This document shows positions 45,271 through 55,352 of a stretch of DNA of 64,000 bases, piece by piece. A program made the translations under genes and the position numbers. This DNA is from Conexibacter arvalis (GTDB taxonomy: Bacteria; Actinomycetota; Thermoleophilia; Solirubrobacterales; Solirubrobacteraceae): contig NZ_JACHNU010000005.1 of NCBI RefSeq assembly GCF_014199525.1, positions 231,255 through 295,254 on the forward strand. The letters are read 5' to 3'. Each line of letters begins with the position of its first letter. The stretch's first letter is position 1. The notes beneath the pieces are model-generated. The model made no database searches, was not told where the DNA came from, and saw nothing but the letters and a program-made list of their open reading frames with translations.

Positions 45271-46410
45271 CGCGCGGACCGGCGCGGCGCCCGCGACGGC
45301 GAACGACCGCCCGTGTGGGCCGCCGAGCGCGTAGTCGGGGTGGGCGATCTTCAGGTAGTGGCCGAACGACCAGTCGACGAACTTCTTCGTGCCCATAGCC
45401 CGCAGCGCCGGCGCGAGCGCCTTCGGCGGCACTCTCGGGATCAGGCGCTGGACCTTGAGCATCGAGTCGAACGCGAATCTGTGACCGGCGCTGAAGGCGT
45501 GGTAGCGGCCGAGCGCCTGCTCGCGCGTCTGCTTCCCCTCGACGACGTCGCGCAGCTCGCGGCCGCAGGCGAGGCCGAAGTAGAAGGCGGTGCGGATGCC
45601 CTCGGCCGTCAGCGGCAGGCAATGGCCGGCCGAGTCGCCGACCATGAAGACGCCGTCGTCGGTCGCCGGGCGCAGCGCGTGCGGGATCCAGTTGCCCTGG
45701 AAGCCGTCGGGCGACTGGCTCAGGTCGGCCGTCAGCTTCAGCGTCGGATCCTTGACGTGGAAGCGCGGGTCGAACGAGCCGATCCCGATCCGCACCTCGT
45801 CGCGCGCCGGGAAGCTCCAGCCGTAGCCGGCCGGGACGTAGGAGCGGTCGATCCAGATCTGGAACCTGTCGCCGGCGCCTCTCGGGTGGACCTCCAGCCC
45901 GCGCGACAGCAGCGCGTCCGGCGGCTGGATGTTCTCGCCGGCGCCAAGGATCCGCCGCCAGCCGAGCGCGTCGACGATCAGCGGGGCGGTCAGGTCGCCG
46001 CGGTCGGTGTGGACGGTGTTGCCGGTGCGCCCGTCGACCTTGGCGATCTCGAAGTCGGCGTCGCCCTGCTCCTGCAGCAGCGCGCACAGCTCGGGGTAGT
46101 CGAAGGTCGAGAAGGTCCACGGCAGGCGGTAGTCGACCGTCGCGTGGGGGGTGTTGATGACGAGCGTGCCGAACTCCTGGCGGAAGGAGCCCATCAGGCC
46201 GAGGTTGCGCAGCCACTCGGTCGGCGCCGCGCACGCGGAGGTCTGGCGCTCGCCGACCTCGTAGCGGTCGATCATCAGCACGCGCGCGCCGGCACCGGCC
46301 AGCTCGCGGGCGACGGCGAGGCCGGCGAAGCTCGCGCCGCAGATCAGGACGTCGGCATCGCGGGAGAGAGGGGTGCGCTCCGCGCCGCGCTTCGTTGCAC
46401 GAATCGGCAT
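45262..46410 (-). CDS. FAD-dependent oxidoreductase, geranylgeranyl reductase-like
   Basis: 382 aa. The FAD-binding Rossmann motif is CGASFAGLAVARELAGAGARVLMIDR (about 24-49); the second FAD motif is VGDSAGHCLPLTAEGIRTAFYFG. Between them lies the substrate domain. The family saturates isoprenoid chains (geranylgeranyl groups, menaquinone side chains) or performs related reductions. A role in menaquinone or carotenoid modification is plausible. The C-terminus (VAGAAPVRAAA) runs into repeats. Confidence 0.85.
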   Translation of the reverse strand: MPIRATKRGAERTPLSRDADVLICGASFAGLAVARELAGAGARVLMIDRYEVGERQTSACAAPTEWLRNLGLMGSFRQEFGTLVINTPHATVDYRLPWTFSTFDYPELCALLQEQGDADFEIAKVDGRTGNTVHTDRGDLTAPLIVDALGWRRILGAGENIQPPDALLSRGLEVHPRGAGDRFQIWIDRSYVPAGYGWSFPARDEVRIGIGSFDPRFHVKDPTLKLTADLSQSPDGFQGNWIPHALRPATDDGVFMVGDSAGHCLPLTAEGIRTAFYFGLACGRELRDVVEGKQTREQALGRYHAFSAGHRFAFDSMLKVQRLIPRVPPKALAPALRAMGTKKFVDWSFGHYLKIAHPDYALGGPHGRSFAVAGAAPVRAAA

Positions 46411-46530
46411 AGGCGCGTGATTCTACGGCCCCGCTGCGCCGCGGCTCCGCACAGTCGGGCTGACCTTCGGCGCTTGATCGACTCCGGTACCCTCTCTCGG
46501 CTGACCATTTTGTCCCCTACCGGTTCCCCT

Positions 46531-47916
46531 ATGTCCACTACCGACCTTCAGCCCACCGCCAAGATCGTGGAGGGCTCCGACGGTCTCCTGCTCGAGATCG
46601 ACGGCCAGATCGTCCCGAACTACGACGCGACGCTCACGCCGTTCGACGAGGGCGACGTCGTCACCGGTCACGTCGTGCGCATCGACAAGGACGAGGTCCT
46701 CGTCGACATCGGCTACAAGTCCGAGGGCGTCATCCCGTCCAACGAGCTGTCGATCCGCAAGTCGGTCGACCCGAAGGACGAAGTCGAGATGGGCGAGGAG
46801 GTCGACGCGCTCGTCCTGACCAAGGAGGACCAGGACGGACGTCTGATCCTCTCCAAGAAGCGCGCGCGCTTCGAGAAGGCGTGGCGCCGCATCGAGGCGG
46901 CCGCCGAGTCGGGCGAGCCGGTCGACGGAACCGTCATCGAGGTCGTCAAGGGCGGTCTCATCATCGACCTCGGCGTGCGCGGCTTCCTGCCGGCGTCGCT
47001 GGTCGACATCCGCCGCGTCCCGCACCTCGACGAGTACCTCGGTCAGACGATCGAGTGCAGAGTGATCGAGCTCAACCGCTCGCGCAACAACGTCGTCCTC
47101 TCGCGCCGCGCGGTGCTGGAGGAGCAGCGTAGGGAGGACCGGGAGCGGATCCTCGACCGCCTGCAGCCGGGCATGATCGTCGAGGGCACGATCTCCAACA
47201 TCGTCGACTTCGGCGCCTTCGTCGACCTCGACGGCATCGACGGCCTGATCCACATCTCCGAGCTGTCGTGGTCGCACGTCAACCACCCGAGCGAGATCCT
47301 CTCGATCGGCGACACCGTCAGCGTCAAGGTGCTCGACATCGACCGCGACCGCCAGCGCATCTCCCTCGGTCTGAAGCAGACCCAGGAGGATCCGTGGCAG
47401 CGCGTCGTCGACACCTACAACGTCGGTGACGAGCTCGAAGGCAGAGTGACGAAGGTCGTCACGTTCGGCGCCTTCGTCGAGATCCTCGACGGCGTCGAGG
47501 GCCTCGTCCACATCTCGGAGCTGGCCCAGCACCACGTCGAGAACCCGCGCGAGATCATCCAGCCGGGCGACGAGGTGAAGGTCAAGATCCTCGAGATCGA
47601 CTCCGAGCGCCGCCGTCTGTCGCTGTCGATCAAGCGCGTCGAGGGCCAGGTCCTGCCGCTGCGCCGTCCGGAGGGCGAGGCCCCGGCCGCGCCGGCCGAG
47701 GGCGGAGCCGCCGGCGAGGGCTACGACAACGTGCCCGAGCTCGGCCTCTCGGAGGACGTCTTCGCCGAGGGCGGCGCCGAGTCGCCGACCTCGCCCGAGG
47801 CCGTCGCCGAGGTCCAGGCCGCCGAGGCCGCCGCCGAGCAGGCCGCGGTCGAGGAGGAGGCTCCGGCCGCCGCCGAGGAGGCCGCGCCGGCCGACGACGC
47901 CGACTCGCAGGCGTAA
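46531..47916 (+). CDS. rpsA: 30S ribosomal protein S1
   Basis: 461 aa with four S1 RNA-binding domains (roughly 35-105, 120-185, 205-275 and 290-360; e.g. GTISNIVDFGAFVDLDGIDGLIHISELSW). An acidic Ala/Glu-rich tail (about 380-461) follows. The length fits actinobacterial S1. No ribosome-binding site precedes ATG 46531 (pyrimidine-rich CCCTACCGGTTCCCCT), and a TACCCT (46488-46493) may be the -10. It is followed 7 nt later by coaE. Confidence 0.95.
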   Translation: MSTTDLQPTAKIVEGSDGLLLEIDGQIVPNYDATLTPFDEGDVVTGHVVRIDKDEVLVDIGYKSEGVIPSNELSIRKSVDPKDEVEMGEEVDALVLTKEDQDGRLILSKKRARFEKAWRRIEAAAESGEPVDGTVIEVVKGGLIIDLGVRGFLPASLVDIRRVPHLDEYLGQTIECRVIELNRSRNNVVLSRRAVLEEQRREDRERILDRLQPGMIVEGTISNIVDFGAFVDLDGIDGLIHISELSWSHVNHPSEILSIGDTVSVKVLDIDRDRQRISLGLKQTQEDPWQRVVDTYNVGDELEGRVTKVVTFGAFVEILDGVEGLVHISELAQHHVENPREIIQPGDEVKVKILEIDSERRRLSLSIKRVEGQVLPLRRPEGEAPAAPAEGGAAGEGYDNVPELGLSEDVFAEGGAESPTSPEAVAEVQAAEAAAEQAAVEEEAPAAAEEAAPADDADSQA

Positions 47917-47923
47917 CGGGCCG

Positions 47924-48523
47924 ATCGCCCGCTCGCACGTCCCATTCGTCGGACTGACCGGCGGCATCGCCGCCGGGAAGTCCACGGCGCTCGAGGCGCT
48001 TCGGCGCCTCGGCGCCGCCGTGATCTCGTCCGACGCGGTCGTGCACGAGCTGTACGCCTCGCCTGAGGTGCGCGACCTCGTCGTCGCGCGCTGGGGCGAG
48101 GAGGTGGCGCCGGGCGGCGTCGTCGACCGCGCCGCCGTCGCCGCCCGCGCCTTCGCCTCGCCCGAGGAGCGGGCGTGGCTGGAGGGGATGCTGTGGCCGC
48201 GCGTCGGCGCGCGGATCGCGCAGTGGCGCGAGCAGGTGCTGGCGATGGACCCGCCGCCGCCGGCCGCCGTCAACGAGGTCCCGCTGCTGTTCGAGGCGGG
48301 CATGGAGGCGGGCTTCGACGCGACGCTCGCGATCGTCGCGCCCGAGGAGCTGCGCGCCGAGCGCGCCGGCGCCCGCGGCCACGCGGCGGTCGCCGAGCGG
48401 ACCTCGCGTCAGCTGTCGCAGGAGGAGAAGGCCGCGCGCGCGACCCACGTCGTCGTCAACGACGGCTCGATCGACGACCTCCAGGCGAAGCTGTCGGAGG
48501 TCCTTGCCAAGCTGAGGGGATGA
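47924..48523 (+). CDS. coaE: Dephospho-CoA kinase, non-canonical start codon
   Basis: About 199 aa. The P-loop VGLTGGIAAGKSTALEAL and SSDAVVHELY are clear CoaE features, as are NEVPLLFEAGME and the LID region. The first ATG, GTG or TTG in frame is GTG 48020, which lies after the P-loop and would delete it. Between the rpsA stop and the P-loop the only plausible start is ATC at 47924 (ATT/ATC starts are rare but known, e.g. infC). Translation is probably coupled to rpsA. It phosphorylates dephospho-CoA in the last step of CoA synthesis. Precise start uncertain. Confidence 0.88.
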   Translation: MARSHVPFVGLTGGIAAGKSTALEALRRLGAAVISSDAVVHELYASPEVRDLVVARWGEEVAPGGVVDRAAVAARAFASPEERAWLEGMLWPRVGARIAQWREQVLAMDPPPPAAVNEVPLLFEAGMEAGFDATLAIVAPEELRAERAGARGHAAVAERTSRQLSQEEKAARATHVVVNDGSIDDLQAKLSEVLAKLRG

Positions 48524-49164
48524 GCCCCGCCGCACAGGCACCGGCGGCGCGTCGTCGCGCCGCCGCTCGTCGCCGCGCCGCGCAACGGCGCCGGCGCGCC
48601 TTCCTGGCGGTCGCCGGAATGGGCGCGCTGACGCTGCTCGTGGCGCTCGTCGCGCCGCTGTTCAGAGGCGCCGTGCGCGATCTCGCCCTGCCGCTCGACC
48701 ACGAGGCCGAGATCCGCAGGCAGGCGGCCGCGAAGAACCTCGACGCGGCGCTGATCGCGGGCGTCATCTACGCCGAGTCGAAGTTCGTCGACCAGACCTC
48801 GCCGGCCGGCGCGCTCGGCCTGATGCAGCTGATGCCGGAGACGGCGCAGTTCATCGCTGAGAAGTCCGGCGGCACCGCCTTCACGATCGCGGACCTCTCG
48901 ACGCCGGCGGTCAACATCGCCTACGGCAGCTGGTACCTGCGCTGGCTGCTCGATCACTTCGACGGCGACGAGATGGTCGCGCTGGCCGCCTACAACGGCG
49001 GGATCGGCAACGTCGAGCAGTGGATCGACGAGGCCGCCGCGCGCGGCGAGCGCTTCACCGAGGACCACATCCCCTTCCCGGAGACGCGCGCCTACGTCGA
49101 CCGCGTCCGCGAGGCGAGAGCCGACTACGCGGCGGCCTACCCGGGGGAGCTGGGACTCCGCTAG
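48520..49164 (+). CDS. Lytic transglycosylase (SLT domain)
   Basis: 214 aa from ATG 48520, overlapping coaE by 4 nt. A strongly basic N-terminus (RRRAAARRRAAQRRRR) precedes one TM segment (about 27-48), so the enzyme is membrane-anchored and extracellular. The SLT domain has catalytic Glu E86 in GVIYAESKF, followed by GALGLMQLMPETAQFIA and AAYNGGIGNVEQW. It cleaves peptidoglycan to form anhydromuramyl ends during growth. Its tie to coaE is positional only. Confidence 0.92.
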   Translation: MSPAAQAPAARRRAAARRRAAQRRRRAFLAVAGMGALTLLVALVAPLFRGAVRDLALPLDHEAEIRRQAAAKNLDAALIAGVIYAESKFVDQTSPAGALGLMQLMPETAQFIAEKSGGTAFTIADLSTPAVNIAYGSWYLRWLLDHFDGDEMVALAAYNGGIGNVEQWIDEAAARGERFTEDHIPFPETRAYVDRVREARADYAAAYPGELGLR

Positions 49165-49199
49165 GCCGGTCTGGCGCGTGCGAGCGACCGTGTCGCGGG

Positions 49200-49213
49200 C
49201 GAACGTGTGTTCG
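49200..49213 (+). promoter_or_regulatory. LexA SOS box upstream of uvrB
   Basis: CGAACGTGTGTTCG fits the Gram-positive/actinobacterial LexA site (GAAC-N4-GTTC). It lies 14 nt upstream of the TATCGT -10 (49228-49233), overlapping the -35 zone, which in turn is 6 nt from ATG 49240. Confidence 0.82.
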
Positions 49214-49239
49214 TCCGGCGGGCGCGCTATCGTCGAACC

Positions 49240-51276
49240 ATGCCGCCCTTCCGCCTCGACTCCACCTACGCGCCGACCGCCGACCAGCCGAAGGCGATCG
49301 CCTCGCTGGCCGAGGGGATCGAGGCCGGCGAGCCGTACATGACGCTGCTCGGGGCGACCGGCACCGGCAAGACGATGACGATGGCGGCGACGATCGAGGC
49401 CGTCCAGCGGCCGGCGCTCGTGATCGCGCACAACAAGACGCTCGCGGCGCAGCTCTGCAACGAGTTCCGCACGTACTTCCCCGACAACGCGGTCGAGTAC
49501 TTCGTCTCCTACTACGACTACTACCAGCCGGAGGCGTACGTCCCGAGCCGGGACCTGTACATCGAGAAGGACTCGGCGATCAACGCCGAGATCGAGCGCC
49601 TGCGCCACTCGGCGACCGCCGGGCTGTTCGCGCGCAGAGACGTGATCGTCGTCGCGTCGGTCTCCTGCATCTACGGCCTCGGCTCGCCCGAGAAGTACGA
49701 CCGCAAGATGGTGATCCTCAGAAAGGGGGAGATGGTCGACCGCGACGAGGTGCTGCGCAAGCTCGTCTCGATCCAGTACACGCGCAACGACACGATCCTC
49801 CAGCGCGGCAACTTCCGCGTCCGCGGCGAGACGCTCGAGGTCTTCCCGGCGTACGCGGAGACCGCCTACCGCGCGACGCTGTTCGGCGACGAGATCGAGG
49901 AGGTCCAGCACTTCGACCCGCTCACCGGCGAGCTGATCGAGGAGGACATGGACTACGTCGCGATCTGGCCGGCGTCGCACTACAACGTCGACGACGAGGA
50001 GATCGCCGACGTCGTCGCCGAGATCGGCCGCGAGCTGAACGAGCGCTGCGCGCAGCTGGAGAGAGAGGGCAAGCTGCTGGAGTCGCACCGCCTCCGCCAG
50101 CGGACGCAGTACGACATGGAGATGCTGCGCGAGATGGGCTTCTGCTCGGGCATCGAGAACTACTCGCGGATCTTCGACGGCCGCAGAGCGGGGGAGCGGC
50201 CGTACTGCCTGCTCGACTTCTTCCCCGAGGACTTCGTCTGCTTCATCGACGAGTCGCACCAGACCGTGCCGCAGATCGGCGGCATGTACGAGGGCGACCG
50301 CTCGCGCAAGCAGACGCTCATCGACTACGGCTTCCGCCTGCCGAGCGCGCTCGACAACCGGCCGCAGAGATTCGAGGAGTTCCTCTCGATCGTCCCCAGA
50401 ATCGTCTTCGTCTCGGCGACGCCGGGCGAGTACGAGCGCAGCCATTCGGAGCGCATCGTCGAGCAGATCGTGCGCCCGACCGGCATCGTCGACCCGCACA
50501 TCGACGTGCGCGAGACGAGAAACCAGATCGACGACCTGATGAACGAGATCAAGGTCCGGATCGAGCGAGACGAGCGGACGCTCGTGACGACGCTGACGAA
50601 GAGAATGGCGGAGGACCTCACCGGCTACCTGCTCGAGATGGGGATCAAGACCCGCTACCTCCACTCCGAGGTCGACACGATCGAGCGGATCCAGATCATC
50701 CGCGAGCTGCGACTCGGCGACTACGACGTGCTCGTCGGCGTCAACCTCCTGCGCGAGGGGCTCGACCTGCCCGAGGTCTCGCTCGTCGCGATCCTCGACG
50801 CCGACAAGGAAGGGTTCCTGCGCGGCGAGACCTCGCTGATCCAGACGATCGGCCGCGCCGCCCGCAACGTCGACGGCACCGTCCTGATGTACGCCGACAA
50901 GGAGACGGCGGCGATGCGCGCGGCGCTGGAGGAGACCGATCGCCGCCGCGCGATCCAGCTCGCGTACAACAGAGCGAACGGCATCACGCCGGAGTCGATC
51001 GTCAAGGGCATCTCCGACATCGCCGAGTTCCTGCAGGCCGAGTCGAAGGTGCCGAAGGGCCGCAGACGGCGGGCGAAGATCGACGCCGGCAGACAGGCGT
51101 CGCCGGCCGAGCTGGAGAAGATGATCGTCGAGCTGGAAGAGGAGATGCTCGCCGCCGCCGAGGAGCTGCGGTTCGAGTACGCGGCGAAGCTGCGCGACGA
51201 GATCAAGTCGCTGCGGCGCGACTTCGACATCGCCGTCGCCGAGCAGAAGAAGGCGCCGGCGGCGCCGGCCGGCTGA
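49240..51276 (+). CDS. uvrB: Excinuclease ABC subunit B
   Basis: 678 aa from ATG 49240. Walker A is [11 protein letters not shown], the damage-probing beta-hairpin region is [14 protein letters not shown], Walker B is FIDESHQT, and helicase motif VI is QTIGRAARN. The C-terminal UVR motif ([22 protein letters not shown]) contacts UvrC. It works with UvrA in nucleotide excision repair. At least eleven AGA Arg codons are present despite the very high GC. Confidence 0.97.
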   Translation: MPPFRLDSTYAPTADQPKAIASLAEGIEAGEPYMTLLGATGTGKTMTMAATIEAVQRPALVIAHNKTLAAQLCNEFRTYFPDNAVEYFVSYYDYYQPEAYVPSRDLYIEKDSAINAEIERLRHSATAGLFARRDVIVVASVSCIYGLGSPEKYDRKMVILRKGEMVDRDEVLRKLVSIQYTRNDTILQRGNFRVRGETLEVFPAYAETAYRATLFGDEIEEVQHFDPLTGELIEEDMDYVAIWPASHYNVDDEEIADVVAEIGRELNERCAQLEREGKLLESHRLRQRTQYDMEMLREMGFCSGIENYSRIFDGRRAGERPYCLLDFFPEDFVCFIDESHQTVPQIGGMYEGDRSRKQTLIDYGFRLPSALDNRPQRFEEFLSIVPRIVFVSATPGEYERSHSERIVEQIVRPTGIVDPHIDVRETRNQIDDLMNEIKVRIERDERTLVTTLTKRMAEDLTGYLLEMGIKTRYLHSEVDTIERIQIIRELRLGDYDVLVGVNLLREGLDLPEVSLVAILDADKEGFLRGETSLIQTIGRAARNVDGTVLMYADKETAAMRAALEETDRRRAIQLAYNRANGITPESIVKGISDIAEFLQAESKVPKGRRRRAKIDAGRQASPAELEKMIVELEEEMLAAAEELRFEYAAKLRDEIKSLRRDFDIAVAEQKKAPAAPAG

Positions 51277-51369
51277 GGCGGGCGCGGCGCCGCGCGCGGC
51301 CGCCCGGAGCGACGGGCGCCCGCGCGTGGCGTCCGACGCCGCCAGACCGCCGCGCGCCGGGGCGCCCGC

Positions 51370-51375
51370 TACCGT
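51370..51375 (+). promoter_or_regulatory. -10 element (TACCGT) of mutY
   Basis: TACCGT is 7 nt before GTG 51383 and supports that start over the upstream in-frame ATG-like codons. Confidence 0.5.
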
Positions 51376-51382
51376 CCCCGCC

Positions 51383-52234
<852 letters not shown>

Positions 52235-52331
52235 GAATGGCGCGCGAGGCCGCCCAGCACCGCGCTGGACGGCTGCCCCGCTCGGTACCCTTCGGGCCTC
52301 GCCCTTCCCACCCCGACGGAGGTAGACCTGC

Positions 52332-53228
52332 GTGGCCCTCGACCGCCAGAGCATCGAGAAGAAGGACTTCCCCATCGGTCGTCGCGGCTACGACCCCGAG
52401 GCGGTCGACGCCCATCTGCGCGAGCTCGCCGACGAGGTCGACACGCTCAAGCGCTCCGCCCGTCAGCGGAGCGAGACGGTCGCGTCGGCGGCGAGCGAGC
52501 AGGTCCGCGCGATCATCTCGGCCGCGGAGGCGAGCGCGTCGGAGATCACCCGCCAGGCCGAGCACGAGGCGCGCGAGATCCGCGACGACGCGAACGCCGA
52601 GGCGACGCGCACACGCGACGAGGCCAACCACCACGCGCACGACTACGTCGGCAGAGTCGCGGAGGCGACCTCGGCGCTGCTGCAGCGCGTCGACGCGATG
52701 CAGGGCGAGCTGAACACGCTGCTCGACACGCTCCGGACCGGCGCCCATCGCGTCCACGCCGACCTCCAGCTGCTGGAGGGCAACCTTGGCGAGCTCGCCT
52801 CGACCGCCGGCCGCCCGCGCTTCGAGCTCGACTCCTCCGACATCGCCGCTCCAACGGCGCCGACCGCCGCTGCCGGCCGGGTCGCGGTCGAGGACCCCGA
52901 GGCGCCGAGCCGGAACGGCAGCGCCGCCGGCGACCCCGACCGGCTCGTGCCCGATCCCGACGCGCCGGCGCCGCCGGCCGCCGGCACGCCCGCGCCCGAC
53001 GCGATCGACGCCGAGGCTCCCGCCCCGGCGGCGCCGGAGGCCGCCTCTGCCGCGCTGCCCGAAGCGGAGTCCGCCGGTGCCAACGACGAGAGCGCCCGCC
53101 TCGTCGCGCTCGACATGGCGCTCAGCGGCACCCCGCGCGAGGAGACCGACCGCTACCTCGCCGAGCACTTCGACCTCGCCGACCGCGCCGCGCTGCTCGA
53201 CGAGGTCTACGCCTCCGTCGGCGGCTGA
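52332..53228 (+). CDS. DivIVA-domain coiled-coil protein
   Basis: 298 aa from GTG 52332 with GGAGGT 10 nt upstream. The N-terminus has the DivIVA pattern (IEKKDFPIGRRGYDPEAVDAHLRELADEVDTLKR). A long Ala/Glu-rich coiled coil follows (about 40-145), then a disordered Pro/Ala-rich linker (170-250) and a short C-terminal helical domain (ESARLVALDMALSGTPREETDRYLAEHFDL). DivIVA proteins bind curved membrane and direct polar growth or division in Actinobacteria. The C-terminal helical module is also seen in other Thermoleophilia proteins (impression, not checked). Confidence 0.85.
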   Translation: MALDRQSIEKKDFPIGRRGYDPEAVDAHLRELADEVDTLKRSARQRSETVASAASEQVRAIISAAEASASEITRQAEHEAREIRDDANAEATRTRDEANHHAHDYVGRVAEATSALLQRVDAMQGELNTLLDTLRTGAHRVHADLQLLEGNLGELASTAGRPRFELDSSDIAAPTAPTAAAGRVAVEDPEAPSRNGSAAGDPDRLVPDPDAPAPPAAGTPAPDAIDAEAPAPAAPEAASAALPEAESAGANDESARLVALDMALSGTPREETDRYLAEHFDLADRAALLDEVYASVGG

Positions 53229-53246
53229 GCGGGCGCTGACGGCGCG

Positions 53247-54188
53247 CTACGGCACGGCCGCCGGCACCGGCCCGGCGGCCGGCGCGGCCAGCAGGTGCTG
53301 GGTGAGGAAGGCGATCTGGTCGGCGGCGGCGCGCTCGAACAAGTCGCCGACGTAGATGTCGAAGTGGCCGGCGCCGGCGTAGCGGACCAGCTCGCCGCGC
53401 GGAGCGGCGCGCGCGACCTTCAGCGCGGCGGCCGGCGGCGTGACGACGTCGTCGTCGCAGACGACGACGAGCAGCGGGCAGCGCACCTGCGCTGCGCGAC
53501 GGACGGGCCGGTAGGCGGTCAGCCGCAGGCAGATCCGCGCCGCGACCTCGTTGCGCCACGGCGAGCCGACGGGGACGATCGCGCGGTAGCCGGGCTCAGC
53601 GTCGGGCGAGTTCATCACCGCGCGCGAGCCGGGCGGGCCGACGGCCGCGACCATCCGCGGCGGGGCGCCGACGAGCGCGCCGGTCTCGTCGCGCAGCGCG
53701 GCGGCGGTCAGCCGCAGCGCGTGCGGGAGCGGCAGCGCCAGCGCCTGGTGGAGGCCGTCGGCGAACGGCGCCTGCGCGATCGCGGCCGCGAGCCCGAGGT
53801 CGCGTGCGGCGGTCGTGACGACGTGCCCGCCGGAGAAGGAGGTGCCCCACGCGGCGATCCGCTCGCGGTCGACCCCGTCGAGCGTGCGGGCGTACGCCAG
53901 CGCGGCCGCCCAGTCGGCGAGCTGTCTCGGGATCGACAGCAGTTGCCGCGGGCTTCCCTCGCTGGCGCCGAAGCCGCGGTAGTCGAACAGCAGGACGGCG
54001 AACCCGGCGCCGGCGAAGCGCTCGGCGAAGGCGTCGAGCCGCGCCTCGCGGACGCCCGCGAAGCCGTGCGCCATCACGACGCACGGGAGGCCGCGCGGAT
54101 CGGCGGCGGCCTGCTCGGGGGCGGGCCGGTAGAGCCAGGCGGCACAGCGATCGCCCCACGAGTCGAATGTGACCTCGCTCCGGTCCAT
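53247..54188 (-). CDS. Alpha/beta hydrolase (S33/dienelactone hydrolase-like)
   Basis: 313 aa. The oxyanion region is MAHGFAGVREAR, the nucleophile elbow is AWGTSFSGGHV, and the final His is in GAGHFDIYVG; DDDVVTP supplies the Asp. It is an intracellular esterase or peptidase-like hydrolase of unknown substrate. It converges with the DivIVA gene 18 nt away. Confidence 0.88.
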   Translation of the reverse strand: MDRSEVTFDSWGDRCAAWLYRPAPEQAAADPRGLPCVVMAHGFAGVREARLDAFAERFAGAGFAVLLFDYRGFGASEGSPRQLLSIPRQLADWAAALAYARTLDGVDRERIAAWGTSFSGGHVVTTAARDLGLAAAIAQAPFADGLHQALALPLPHALRLTAAALRDETGALVGAPPRMVAAVGPPGSRAVMNSPDAEPGYRAIVPVGSPWRNEVAARICLRLTAYRPVRRAAQVRCPLLVVVCDDDVVTPPAAALKVARAAPRGELVRYAGAGHFDIYVGDLFERAAADQIAFLTQHLLAAPAAGPVPAAVP

Positions 54189-54542
54189 CGATCGCCACGT
54201 TACCGTCGCGACCGGCGCGACGCCGCCCCTCGTGGACGGATGGCGGTGCGCGGACCGCGCCTCCCGCTCGGCCTCGCGCAGCTGCCGCGACGGCTTCTCG
54301 CGGGCGCTCCCGAATCAAGAGGGGGGGAGAGTGCAGCGCCGCCGCGACGTCGGGATGCAGGGGTGCGTGCCAACGCACCGTCGTCTCGCGGAGATCCCAT
54401 CGCGAGACGGCACGTCCGGCCGGGTCAGCCCCCGATGCCCGGCCGGGCGTACGGCCCCGGCGCCCCCTTCGCCCCCGCTGCGGGCGCCGGGGCCTCGCCC
54501 TGCGGCCGGGACGGCGTCCCCGTCCCGGCCGCGGCGGCGCTC
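54189..54542. other. 354-nt intergenic region with five consecutive hairpins
   Basis: Perfect stems: 54362-54368/54373-54379 (7 bp), 54382-54390/54401-54409 (9 bp), 54418-54424/54438-54444 (7 bp), 54453-54465/54482-54494 (13 bp) and 54504-54514/54520-54530 (11 bp). The last two lie just downstream of the minus-strand metallohydrolase and may be its terminators. No convincing gene, tRNA or known RNA family is seen. The part 54189-54361 is featureless GC-rich sequence. Confidence 0.6.
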
Positions 54543-55184
54543 TCAGGACAGCTTCGCGACCGCCTCGGCGAAGCGGGACGGATCGCGCAGCGGCGGGCCG
54601 TGGCCGAACAGCACGAGCGACGGCCTCAGCTCCGCCAGCCGGCGCGCCGACCGACGGTTCTCGACGGGGTCCGGGCTGGCGAGCGGGTACGGCTCCCGCA
54701 CCGATCCGCGCAGCATGAACGGGTTGTAGCCCCACATCACGTCCCCGCACAGCAGCACGCGGTCGGACTCGCGCCAGTAGGAGAGGTGGCCGGGCGAGTG
54801 GCCGGGCGTGTCGAGCACGGCGAAGCCGGCGACCTCGTCGCCCTCGCGCAGCGCTCTGTCGATCGGGTGGGCCCTGCCGGCCGGCACCATCCGGTTGCCG
54901 GGCCCGCCGACCATCTTCCCGGCCTCGACCGCCTCGACGTCCCGCTCCCCGCACCACATCGGGATCCCGAGCGTCGTGCAGACCGCGTGGCTGGAGCCGT
55001 AGTGGTCGAAGTGGGCGTGCGTGAGCGCGTGCGCCCGGACCGCGCGTCCGCTGAGCTGCTTCAGGATCCGCCTGCGGTCGAGCGCCGTGCCGGCGTCGAT
55101 CAGCACGTCCCCGACGAGGTAGACGTTGATGTTGTCGCGCGGGAAGCCGCGCAGCTGCCATACGCCGTCTGCGAGCTGGTGCAT
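54543..55184 (-). CDS. MBL-fold metallohydrolase
   Basis: 213 aa from ATG 55184. The metal-binding motif is LTHAHFDHYG (H-x-H-x-D-H), with further ligands in DTPGHSPGHLSYW, CGDVMWG and FGHGPPL. A complete single-domain metallo-beta-lactamase-fold hydrolase of the glyoxalase II/hydrolase group; the substrate is unknown. A glyoxalase II role is possible but the C-terminal glutathione-binding part is missing. Confidence 0.88.
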   Translation of the reverse strand: MHQLADGVWQLRGFPRDNINVYLVGDVLIDAGTALDRRRILKQLSGRAVRAHALTHAHFDHYGSSHAVCTTLGIPMWCGERDVEAVEAGKMVGGPGNRMVPAGRAHPIDRALREGDEVAGFAVLDTPGHSPGHLSYWRESDRVLLCGDVMWGYNPFMLRGSVREPYPLASPDPVENRRSARRLAELRPSLVLFGHGPPLRDPSRFAEAVAKLS

Positions 55185-55191
55185 CGCCGGA

Positions 55192-55197
55192 ACGGTA
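55192..55197 (-). promoter_or_regulatory. -10 element (TACCGT) of the MBL-fold gene
   Basis: TACCGT on the minus strand is 7 nt from ATG 55184. Confidence 0.5.
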
Positions 55198-55317
55198 GTG
55201 CCGGCCGGCGGTTCCGTGCGCAGGTTGGCCGGCCAGCCAGGGATGCGGGCCGGGCGTGGGCGCGGCGTCGACAGCGCGTCGGCGCGCGCGGGCGTCGCGC
55301 TCTGGCGGGCCGACGGT

Positions 55318-55331
55318 CGAACGTCCGTTCG
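55318..55331 (+). promoter_or_regulatory. LexA SOS box upstream of uvrA
   Basis: CGAACGTCCGTTCG matches GAAC-N4-GTTC. It lies 6 nt upstream of a TATAGT -10 (55338-55343), which is 9 nt before ATG 55353. LexA binding here would block RNA polymerase. Confidence 0.85.
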
Positions 55332-55352
55332 CCCTTCTATAGTGGGTGACCC

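Noticed and set aside
54189..54542. tRNA, tmRNA, RNase P or SRP RNA in the hairpin-rich gap
   Set aside because: None of the conserved sequences of those RNAs (such as the T-loop GGTTCGA or the SRP GGAAG tetraloop region) is present on either strand.
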